DNA of 64,000 nt from assembly GCF_001625305.1 (NCBI RefSeq), contig NW_017804242.1, positions 4,346,858-4,410,857 of the forward strand. Reading direction: 5' to 3'. Under the pieces are notes generated by a model, which was given only the letters and a program-made list of their open reading frames with translations, made no database searches and was not told where the DNA came from. Numbering within the stretch: the stretch's first letter is position 1; every line of letters starts with the position of its first letter. The translations under genes were made by a program, and so were the position numbers. Origin of the DNA: Branchiostoma belcheri. Its lineage: Eukaryota; Chordata; Leptocardii; Amphioxiformes; Branchiostomatidae. Of the stretch, positions 49,926 through 59,921 are shown in pieces.

Positions 49926-51590
49926 TCTCTGATTTTTTGTTCCAGAGGAATCAGTCTAAGCATATGGTAGGATTCTGCCTAATGCGCACGACGTATGATA
50001 ATACCGGTAAGCATGTGACTCTTTAATTAGGAAATGATAGAGAATGTTTACTATTTGTTTGTCGTTTGACACATCCCATCATAAGCGTTCCCAAGGGTGG
50101 AAATAATGCGCGATTTCTATAATTGCCGTTTGCTTCTTACGATACTAGAGAGTCCCAGTTGATGCTGCAGCAATGATGATTAAAGAAGGTGTGATCTCTC
50201 GAGAGTTGGCTATTTACGTATCGTGAATAATAGTAGCACGCCGCGTGCCTGAACTAAATAAGATAATGAAGCTAAATTGTTTGCACAAGTGTTTCGTTGT
50301 GTAGAACAATTAACAAGAAGGAATTGACGAAAAACAGCATATATACACGGCAAATGTAAATGTAACTTTCCTTCTTGGCAATTAAAAAAAAACTAATAAC
50401 ATTACACTGGAGCTAAAGGTCAATATAAGTTAATCTGCTTATTAATTTATGAAACCGAAGAGTTCTATCACATGCTTGGAATAATCGTTATGCCCTGAAC
50501 CGTACAGCCGTACGTACAATCATTACACCAACGTCCATGACTTGCTAAAAATTGCTGATGCCAACAACCTGCAAGCCGGCTTTGTAATCAATTATTACAT
50601 CCCAGATCTTCCCTTTTGCCTTATACGTCGGTGTGTTGACTCATTTCAAGGTGATTCTTCGCGGTATGATACGGTAGATTGTCACTACAACACTTCCTCT
50701 GGTCCTAACTTCCTTACTATGCTGGTCACGTTTAACACAGATCAGTTAGAGTTAACGCTAAGGAGCTCCACAACACGAGGTGAAGTGCAAGGTCCTTTGT
50801 AATGTTCTAATTCGGTATGGTTCCAAAGGTAGGAAAGATGATCTGGAGCAAATGCAATTACAGTAGAAACAGAGCCCAAAAGGGTGTAATCCTGACACCA
50901 GCAGCCCACAACTTAATTATGAGATTTTGATGCCAGAAGGCGGGTTTCTGCTTGGCAGATATTGCGCTTCGTTTCACCATAAGTGATAACTGATGGTATT
51001 CTCCCCGGCTTATAGACCCTAGATTTGAATTGTAAATCGTAGGTACATTTCATCAAGCGTTTCTTGCAATTAAACCCCGGAGACATGAAGTGTACTTTTA
51101 AACTCTCATGTAGCGTGCAGAATTGGTTTTTGATAGGCTACAGGTTTCGACGCTCAGCGGCGTCAGCTTAGCACAGATTCGGTACCCTTATCTACTCTAA
51201 ATGTCGGCATATTCCACAGTACATTTGGCGTTTAGATATGCACGTTTTACGATTTCTGCTGAAAACGTCTGTCAAATTGCTGAGAATCTACCAATGGATA
51301 TTTGTGATGAGCAGCCAGCAGATAAACGAGGAATAGTAGAAATAAAAGCAGCCTGCAATGTGGCTCGAGGACAAAATGTGCTGCTGCGTACTCAAGAACA
51401 TTCGACTAGTTGAATTTATCTCCCCCAAGACGGTGCTTGTCATGGGGTAAAAAATCTGCACGTCAACATTTTCCAACCAGCCAAGTGACAATTCGATATG
51501 TGTTAACCAGATCAAGTGCAAGATAAAGTTACATCTAAAACGGCACGTTTACCATGTATGATTGTTATGTAATACCAATTTACGCCTGCC
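49926..51590. other. no gene seen; intergenic
   Basis: The frames at 50,542-50,802 and 51,201-51,413 have no recognised domain and no clear splice sites. Confidence 0.5.
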
Positions 51591-51655
51591 ATGATACCCC
51601 TTAAGTGAGTGATGGTGATCAGAAGGGGTATCAATACCGAAATATTGGTCGATAA
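51591..51655 (+). ncRNA. weak hammerhead-like hairpin
   Basis: CAGAAGG, then stem GGTAT-CA-ATACC, GAAA, and ATATTGGTC. The first core block is damaged. It also overlaps a 10-bp inverted repeat (GATACCCCTT with AAGGGGTATC). It lies 120 bp from a better candidate on the other strand. Confidence 0.2.
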
Positions 51656-51770
51656 ACCGTATTGCTTGCTACTCGCAATTACATCGAATGGTACGTCGGT
51701 GAAGGTTAGACATTTAGGTAATATGATAGCTGAATTCAGTTACTCCAGCAACTGAATATAATTTTGGAAA

Positions 51771-51817
51771 CGGTCAGACGTTTCAGATAGCATCCACTAC
51801 CTTTCGTCGGTGACACT
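51771..51817 (-). ncRNA. hammerhead ribozyme candidate with one core substitution
   Basis: Read on the minus strand: GTCA, CCGACGA (CUGANGA with U4 changed to C), stem II AGGTAG/CTATCT closing a TGGATG loop (6 bp), GAAAC, GTC, then TGAC, which pairs with the leading GTCA. Stem III is again the minimal loopless A-U/C-G form. The fold is complete except for one invariant core base, which is expected to reduce or abolish cleavage. Confidence 0.5.
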
Positions 51818-51829
51818 AAGAGACTGCAG

Positions 51830-53155
51830 GAGAAATGCAGGTTTATAAGCAAGAACTATTGATTGATCTGCAAATGAGTGAGGAGAATTTGTGGGGTCCA
51901 AAAGGAAACAAAAGTTAGGACTAATCAAGATAAGGTTGATGCAAATTACCCAAGAAGCTCCTGTTGTTTCAGAACATTGAATGGTGGTTGTACCTCTACT
52001 TTCCGGAAGATGCATCACGTGACCACGAAGTAGAATTATACTCGACTGAGATACGGTTGTCTGAATGCCTGGGCCATACATAGTAATGAGGGGTTATAAT
52101 GCCCCTGGCCATTTGTTTCGCCTGACAATTACAATTTTTTAAAACTTGTCATAACAGTCTTCTACCTTTTATTTGGTATACTGGCAAATACTGAATTGAA
52201 CTTTTTTACCCTTTTGTGTTTTATTTGTCTCAATTCCAATGTGACGTCCCGACGCGCTTTCATGTTCCAGACAATGGTATGTGTCTATTAGAAATAAACG
52301 ATTCACATAGGGTCGATGTTTAACCACCAACTCTTTACAGCAACAGTACGGCAGTTCTGATTACCGAGTTACCTTGAATATAAAAGTTACTAACGAGATC
52401 TCGTCATATTCTTGCTGATTCATCTCGATAGTGAACCCCAGACCCACTCTCTCCCGCTTTGTGTTATTTTCCAGATCGATATCACAGTAAATGGCCTTTC
52501 ATGATTGCGTTTCAATAATTCCACGCCAGTGTCAAGACGGATTTGCATCCTGTTAATTTTTCATGCTGGAACGCCACTTTAATTTCACCTCGTCAGCATC
52601 GATGTTCATAATGTTACTATCCCTGCCAAATGCATGGTACATTTCCTACGCAGAGCCGACCTTGGCATTCACATAATCTTGGACGATAAGTAAGTAGAAG
52701 CGATCATAAATAAAGGAAAATCTTCAATGAAATAGACACCCCCTTTATCAAGGGCACATCTATGGAAGCCTGAAGAATGTCAATGTAGAATTTCTTTTCC
52801 ATTTGTTTGCAAACTCTGTGACAGATTAGTCATGATTAGTCAAAAGATTATCAACAAAATCAATTCAACGTAGACCCTGAAATGATTGCTCAGTGATAAA
52901 AGTCTCAAGCAGATACAGTGTCTTTTATAATGATTTTGTTGACGTAGAACAGATGATAGCATTGTACGAGTAGATGATAATTGCTTTTGGCAAGTTTTGT
53001 GGCCTCAGCTATAACTTCTCGAGTCCAAACGTTAGGTCATGTATGAAGCAACTATCGTTGAAATGTTTTGGTTGCTGTCTATTTGCTAATTTAGTCAAAG
53101 TAATTCGTGCCCTACGTTGGATATGTCGCTAAGAACTAGGGAGACATATCATGTT
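51830..53155. other. no gene seen; intergenic
   Basis: There is only one 94-residue minus-strand frame (51,797-52,081), which runs into the ribozyme motif. No protein domain is visible. Confidence 0.5.
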
Positions 53156-53159
53156 ACCA

Positions 53160-53345
53160 CAAATGGCGGGAAAATATCATGCCCCGAGCAATGGCGGGAG
53201 CCGCAGACGTATCATGTTACCACCAATGGCGGGAAAAAAACCTCTCACCAGTAATGGCGGGAAAATAACCTCTCACTGGTGATGTCGGGAAAAATAACCT
53301 GTCACAGACAATGGCGGGAAATGCCATTGAACAAGTCACCAGCAA
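53160..53345 (+). repeat. ~28-31 bp minisatellite with E2F-type sites
   Basis: About seven degenerate units have the form AATGGCGGGAAAATAACCTCTCACC. Four contain a perfect GGCGGGAAA (53,165, 53,228, 53,256 and 53,313), the reverse complement of the E2F consensus TTTCCCGCC. The remainder have one or two changes. One unit-like sequence also precedes the second 250-bp repeat at about 55,757. Confidence 0.8.
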
Positions 53346-53350
53346 CGGCC

Positions 53351-53598
53351 GGAGTCAAGGGTTACCAACCCTGAGCAACCTGGTCACTCAGTGAGGTGGT
53401 AAAACCGTCTGACTTCATTTGCACGACTTTTCTTTCCGGTGATCAGTCAGCGTGAGGCTATGTCCCCCTTCATTACCCGTGATGGATGTTGTTTGGCGCC
53501 TTTTAGACTTCCCAAAAGTCGATATCTATGCGCTGCGCCCGACGGCTACAAAGCCGTCTAAAATGGCTGCCAGCCTGCCATGTGATCCACGGATAGGT
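53351..53598 (+). repeat. 250-bp repeat, copy 1, with nested hairpins
   Basis: It is highly similar to 55,786-56,040 in the same orientation. It ends with a structured stretch: outer stem TTTTAGAC/GTCTAAAA (53,501-53,508 and 53,556-53,563) enclosing hairpins GACTT/AAGTC and GACGGCT/AGCCGTC (53,541-53,558). It could be a terminal repeat of a 2.7-kb element, or one of two independent insertions. Confidence 0.85.
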
Positions 53599-55785
53599 CA
53601 GAGTTCATGAATGGGTCGTGTATCCAAGACATTGATTGGTTTATTTCTACAGCGGATTCTTGTTATCTATTTTTATGTCGCAAAGTGCCTAGATTGCCCT
53701 TCATTACTAGATTGAACTCGTGATATATTTCGTGAAGTGGTTTCTCATCTTCAGTTTTGGACGATACTCTTGTTCGATCACTATTGACCAGTTTGGTTCT
53801 CCTACTAGTCTTTTCGCTATAGGCAATTTGTATTCAACGTCATTCTCCCGTGGAGAATATAACACCTTGTATTTTTATGATCCTTTCAACACTGCCCCCC
53901 CCCCATTTTTTTAGTTTGAAGTTGGAATAGTCATGTTAACTTTTTGTTCTCATTCCGTTCCTTCGTTGACCAGAACGAAACATGTACAAATCGACACTAG
54001 AAGCTTTGCGGTTGTTTTTTTTTTTTCATTATGTCACAGACTGAATCATTATGAATGATGGCATTTCATTTAGTGGGTACGTAATAACGAAAATGGTGGG
54101 TCTATGAAGAACCAATCAATGTGTAATGCAACAAAGATGTTAGTGTAACAGTTCAAAGTGCCCTACATTTTCAAGAGTGTTATTGCGCAGTACCTTGTCA
54201 CATTGCCTGATGCTCGTCACATTAGGGAGAAAGCGGCGATAAAGTGGGAAGGAATGTCCAATGGATCAATGGCTGCAGTACGGCACTCACAATGGATCAT
54301 ATCAACTGAAATCTTCTTCGGGTAACTGTTTTCAGATAAACATAACGACCCATCATCTAATCATTTCAAAGAGGTTTGAATCACTGGAGAATTACAGAGC
54401 TACACAATATGAAATGTAAAGCTGACTAGCGAGATAGTTAAAATACTGAACTATACGTACGTTACTCTACATTCAGTCTCACCCGGCTAAGGTAACTTTG
54501 ACTACCTAGGATCCCAACAGTTGTAACATTCTGCACACGCAGTTAACAATGATGAAATCACATGACTGTCTAGCAGTGTCGTGACACCGAGTTCCCATTG
54601 AAATCTATACTAAAGGTCTTTACTCTATATGTAAAAAAAGGATTGCTCCGGAGTTCGTAGCTGCGTCTATCTCTTTGTTACTTTTCTATCTAAAGCTCCC
54701 ATGTGTTCAGGTTCTCATCGATCTTGGCATTGCTGGTGCATGGTTCATTGAAAATGCCTTCTAGCGGAATTCATATAGTCTACAGTCTAAGAAGAACCAA
54801 AATCAGTGGATACAAATCAAATTAATAGGGATATTGTTTTTTCCCTAGTTCATTCTTCTACCTGTCTAGAACATAATTTTGATTAAAATTGAATTATCAC
54901 TTTTGATTTACCACAATCCATTAACGATCCATTAACGAATTAATCACAAATTTGGACATGTTTTAAACATGCAAAATATTTCATTTATTTTTCAAAATGG
55001 CCAATTTCTTACTCATATTGTATTTAAATGTGTGTGCACCGTCCCCATAAAAATGTTGTATTTTAGTTACATCAATGTTACTGATTTTTTTGTGCAGAGA
55101 GCTTTTTATAAGGATCCTGATTTTGCCCAACCCTCAAAATATGTGAAAAAGAAGTAAACATTAGATTTGGTATGGTTTATCACATTTTTTTAAACTCTGG
55201 ACAAAACTCTTATGTGACCAAAATATCCATAAAAATATCAGCAATATTCCCATTTGCAAAACGCATGATGCCCGGTGGACTTACCCTGAGATGGGAAAGA
55301 CCTTAGACTTCATAAATACATTCCACTGCCGTTTGAGGACATACAGTTGACAGTGATGTGTTAGTGGGGTCATTAAGTCACGGAATGCTAGATTAGGGAC
55401 ACCTGCCCGCGTAAACTCCAGACCCTTGTGACTATGAAATATCTATAAGCTCTGGCGCATGGCAATTTCACCTCTGGCTATATGGAGAGGGTAGTCTTTC
55501 TGTATAACACCAATGCAAAAGACTCCGTAAACCCTACAGACGTGACCGCTTTTCTGGAAAATGTCATACATCACCGGAGCATCCTTATCAGATCATAGAA
55601 CTCCATCGAGACATGGATAGATGGAGGAACCAACAGAGACATCACGCCAGAGTGCTATGCCCTGAATGCCATAATCATTCGAAAGAAACAGCCAGACGTA
55701 CGTAAAAGCCCCAGTTCAACAAAAGGGCCCACGTCACTTCTAATAGAGACAGCTGGAGAAAATAACCTGTCAGTGGCAATACGAG
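53599..55785. other. AT-rich interval between the paired 250-bp repeats
   Basis: No long open frame and no polymerase or transposase motif. It contains a 10-base C run at 53,895-53,904. If the flanking repeats are the ends of one element, this is its non-coding interior. Confidence 0.5.
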
Positions 55786-56040
55786 GGAGTCAAGGATTGC
55801 CAACCCTGAGCAATCTGGTCACTCAGTGAGGTGGTAAAACCGTCTGACTTCATTTGCACGACTTTTCTTTCCGGTGATCAGTCAGCGTGAGGCTATGTCC
55901 CGCTTCATTACCCGTGATGGATGTTGTGTGGCGCCTTTTAGACTTCCCAAAAGTCGATATCTATGCGCTGCGCCCCACGGCTGCAAAGCCGTCTAAAATG
56001 GCTGCTCGCGTTTACGGCTTCTCTGTAATCCACGTATAGG
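55786..56040 (+). repeat. 250-bp repeat, copy 2
   Basis: It matches copy 1 from GGAGTCAAGG onward, with few differences (for example GCGCCCCACGGCTGC for GCGCCCGACGGCTAC). The outer stem and the GACTT hairpin are retained, and the inner GACGGCT hairpin loses its closing pair. A short insertion (CGCGTTTACGGCTTC) is present near its right end. Confidence 0.85.
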
Positions 56041-56159
56041 TAAAAGATCACACGAGGCTTTTATCCTCCGCAGTTTCTAGACATTGACTGCTTCACCGTT
56101 AGAGAGGAAATTTATCATTTACCGTCTTATAGCATCTACAGATTTTAACGCCGTTTACT

Positions 56160-56420
56160 TGACTTGAAAAGGTTGTTTGTGTCAAGCTTCTTCAGTCAGG
56201 CTATAGCTCGTGGATCCCGAGCAATCAACTGGAGAATCATAAATTTGTACTACTTTAACAGTCCAATTTTTACACTCTTCGGCAAAAGAATAAAACGGTA
56301 AAAGAAAACCATTGATGTTTGTTTCTCTAGATACCTCGTGAAGGCAATGGGGGGGAAATTCACTGCAAGCTCATTGAAGACCAACATGACTGAAGTAGTC
56401 CCGAAACGTATCTGTTTTGA
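56160..56420. other. possible degenerate hammerhead pair
   Basis: The plus strand near 56,371-56,412 reads TTGAAGA, hairpin GACT/AGTC, CCGAAACGTA. The minus strand near 56,198-56,175 reads CTGACTGAAGAAGCTTGACA. The inverted arrangement resembles the palindromes at 19.8 and 34.9 kb, but neither side gives a complete fold. Confidence 0.2.
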
Positions 56421-57685
56421 ATGTACTGTTTCTCGTTGAAACAATTAAGCAAGGAGAGTAAAAAGTTTATGATCAGGTAGTTCGGAAACATAAAGCAAAC
56501 TTTTACAATACGGAAGATGAAACAGTTGTGACTGAATGTAAGGCAATCGTGGGGACCATGGCTCGATGCGCATGTCAGCTTCACCCTGCCTTGTTGGAGG
56601 CATCCAATGCAATTTCTGGGTAACAAAACAATCAATACTCTTAATGAGTGAATCCTTGGTCTGGTATCGTTGACTGACATTTTTTACCACATGTTCGTCA
56701 TCATTTCATACTTGAATGCGTTTGAAATACCTCGAAAACGAGCTTCCGTTATTTAAGTACCATAGTGAATAGCTAGAACCAGCATACAAGCAACCGTTTT
56801 TCGTTAGCGACATCGCGTTTTCGCCTCACAAATATCAGTATTCTTTGGGATAGGGTTATATCAACTTACTACATTAAAAAGAGTAACAGAAAATTGACTT
56901 TGAAAACTAAGTTTTGCTGCCCTGAAATCGCTTTGGGTGCCTATGACTATGACTGTTGGTCTTCTTGTTAAAAAAAAAATCCACGAAATAAACACATGTA
57001 ACCACTTCTCTTCATTTTCTCAATACCATCATAAAATCGTAAGGCTACGAAATGTCAAATGAAAATAGACTTAGGGGTTATTTATAGCACCGGCCTTTTC
57101 CTGGAGCACACACTTTGCTTCTTTACCTCTCTAGCTTTAAATGCTAAGGTAACGCTGTTGATTACGCTCGAACAATCAATAGTAAAAGGTTAGGGTTTAC
57201 CTCCATGGCCTAGTGTCGCACAGGTTGTCAGGTCGTATGCAATCAAATGCTAGGGCAGCATGTTGTTATTATTAATAACAAAGCAAACTTATCAAATATT
57301 GTGAGCGACCTTTATGTCTCCTTTTGCAGAAGATCTAATTAGTTTTGCAGATGTAATTATTTATGGGCATTTTGAATGGCTAATATCATATGGTATTTTG
57401 AGGTCTATTCATTTTGTTACAGATCTACAGTGCTATCTAGGGCTAGAAGAGAGGTGCTTGTAAGTGTGATTTATACGGTTTTCACGAATGGGTAACTCCT
57501 CTGTTGATTGTGTTACCATGTACGGTTGAGTGATCAGCTCATTGGAAGGGATAGAATGGAAACAAATGGGCCGGGATATAAATACTATCCCCTTAAGCAA
57601 ATTTGATCAAACCGTTGTCTTTTTTTTTCAAATGGTTGTGCTCAGTGTAGCATAACGGAAAACCACTAGAAACATAACTTATCGG
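56421..57685. other. no gene seen; intergenic
   Basis: Short minus-strand frames at 56,360-56,690 have no recognised domain. Confidence 0.5.
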
Positions 57686-58990
57686 TATACTGTAATTCTT
57701 GATTTGATAACGGTCACTTAATTATAGCGGTTTTAGCGGTCACTATTCCACCGCTAAATTTTCATGATCGCAACTTTTTTCTACCACTTCCGCCCCCCTC
57801 CCTCTTGCCCCAAGCTCGTTACGGTACGATCGCAATCACGCTTCATTTCTTGACTACAACATGCACACAACGCACAGTAAGTGCTTCACATAGGAACAAG
57901 CAAAACACTGATGTGCTTCCAGAAATAAAATATTTATTAAACATAAAGTAGTTCATATTTTTAACAATTATGCAGTGCTAAGCAAACCACAGTAAAAAAA
58001 AATCTTGTGAACATGCACAAACACATGTGACGCAGTGACGCTTTGAAATTTCCCAGCTTATCTACACTTGGGTATTTATAAATATTTAGCGTATATTTCG
58101 ATTTAGAAGTTTCTTCATAAATCTACAGAAACGATAGTCGTTCATTTTGTGCTACTACGGGACAATATCGAAAAAAATGAGACGAGTTACAAAATTCAGC
58201 GTCGCCCAAGCGCGCAGACAACAACAAACAAAATGGCGGCCCGGCGGCCAACTTCACAAACAAGTTACAAACTACGAGAAATGCGGCATAAATCTGCTTA
58301 ATTTCGAGGTAGAAATCTAGGTAGAAATACAATCAAATGCTAAGCGTCATTTGTACTACAAAATGTAAAAGCGTTAATAGCGTGCTACGACTATAAGACG
58401 AATCGAAAATTCGGGAACCAAGCGCCGAGTGAAAAAAATGGCGTCACAAGTTTTTCGAAAATTGCGAGTCAACTTTTACGGCAAAAAATACGATTAAACG
58501 TTACTGTTAAAGGCTACAGTGTCTGTAGAACTTTCTCGAGGGCGTCATGGATTCCATTACGCTCCAATCCTCGTGCGAAGACGCCGGGTTTCGCTGTAAG
58601 CTCGTCTGCGGCGCCGGACATGTAGCGGCGTGCAGCGGCATAGCGTGCCTCGGCATGGAGCTTGGGGAGGGGGGCGGCGGTGCCGCACGCAACACAAGCG
58701 TGCGTAATTACGAACTTTTTGAAGTCACCGCGCCGCTACAGTACTTTGTAAATTATTTACTCCCAGACACCATCGGCGTGCCTGTTTTGTTTTTTCTTTG
58801 TAAAAATTGATTTTCGCTGGCGTAAACTGCTTTTTTATTTTCTTAAAAAAAAAAGGCCAGCGACTTTTAATGTATTTTTTACACACATCAGCCATGTTCT
58901 CACACCGCTATAATTAAGTGACGTGAGCTTGTCCATTTTTCGCCGACCGCTATAATTTCCAACCGCATTTTTAAATGGATTTACAGTATA
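57686..58990. mobile_element. non-autonomous DNA transposon with CpG-rich interior
   Basis: The ends are inverted: TATACTGTAA (57,686-57,695) and TTACAGTATA (58,981-58,990). A perfect 18-bp subterminal inverted repeat, GTCACTTAATTATAGCGG, is at 57,713-57,730 and, reversed, at 58,905-58,922. If the outermost TA is the target duplication, a Tc1/mariner/pogo-type element is possible, but I leave the superfamily open. The middle (58,140-58,720) is rich in CpG and GCGC, with a G-rich run near 58,660. The open frames inside (58,507-58,695 minus, 58,547-58,810 plus) show no transposase motif. Confidence 0.6.
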
Positions 58991-59061
58991 TAGTTTTCTA
59001 TTAAATCGACTCGTATGTTTTTAGGAAAGACTTTAGATTACTGATCTTCTAGTGTGACGTG

Positions 59062-59403
59062 TTAACAAATAAAGGAAGTAATGAAAACCTCCGGAATTAC
59101 AACTATTTCACATTGAATAAATCGAGAAAACAGCATATAAAAACTATTGGGGCTTAAGTCATATGCAAACTTTCCAGAAGCAACGCGAACGAGCTCACTG
59201 ATTCTAGTAGCTGCGGCCCCAATGGCTACAGCCGTCAATAGCATGTTTCTTAATACCTTAGGAGGACCCAATCTGTCACTGAAGGTCAGAAGGCCTAAAT
59301 CTAATGGACAGATTGTACGGCGTGGGTTTGAAGTAGTCCAGTAATACACTTGGTTGACAGAGTGTGAATCCAAGGGGAGTGGGCGCCTACATGGATGTCC
59401 CAT
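59062..59403 (-). pseudogene. open frame with faint tyrosine-recombinase-like helix
   Basis: This 113-residue frame contains LLTAVAIGAAATRISELVRVA, which resembles the hydrophobic helix and (R)xSEL segment of phage-integrase-type recombinases found in DIRS- and Crypton-like elements. No downstream HxxR or tyrosine block is present in the frame. The plus strand is also open over part of the region. Treat it as a weak hint only. Confidence 0.15.
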
Positions 59404-59552
59404 TACGATATGGAAAGGAGTTAATACTTACATGTAAATCTTGCCGTGTGACCCAGAAAGACATATTGCTGTTTCAAGCGTTGGTCAAATTTGCGTTACT
59501 TGTGTGACAATAAAATATCAGAGTATTTTTAGTCATTAGCTTCAATCAATCA

Positions 59553-59921
59553 GAAAGACTAAAAAGGATGGGACTGACAATTAAGCCTAGCAGTCAGAAG
59601 GTTCAGAGGGGATATGCAGAAATTATTCAAAATCATCGATATCACAGGGTTTGAAGGCATCGAAAAAGAATCACTTTTCCAACCCTTGGTTACCCCAAAC
59701 AACACGAGAGGTCACAGCCTAAGATTAAAAATCCCCCCAGCGAAACTGAAAATCAGAAAAAAAGATCCTTTGCAGTAAGAACAGTTCCGGCATGGAATCA
59801 GCCACCAGACAACGTAGTTCACCAGTGCAGTGTTAATGGCTTCAAGAGTAGCATTGACAGCTACATCAAGACTGTGTTCGACGGAGGAGCTACTAGAGGC
59901 TACCCGCCATCAAGCTCCTGA
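59553..59921 (+). pseudogene. LINE (CR1/L2/Jockey-type) ORF2 3' end, frameshifted
   Basis: Three segments in different frames reconstruct the conserved C-terminal region that follows the reverse-transcriptase domain in many LINEs: ERLKRMGL, then RGDMQKLFKIIDITGF, then TRGHSLRLKIPPAKLKIRK, then SFAVRTVPAWNQPPDNVV and SVNGFKSSIDSYI, ending at TGA 59,919-59,921. Frame changes fall near 59,600 and in the A-run near 59,760. Only the last ~120 residues remain, typical of 5' truncation on insertion. The exact clade cannot be fixed from this part. Confidence 0.75.

Noticed and set aside
53351-56040. Long terminal repeat retrotransposon
   Set aside because: The repeats lack clear TG...CA ends, primer-binding site, polypurine tract and any coding interior. 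They are kept only as a repeat pair.
58140-58750. CpG-rich block as a gene promoter
   Set aside because: It lies inside matching inverted terminal and subterminal repeats, and no downstream gene is visible.
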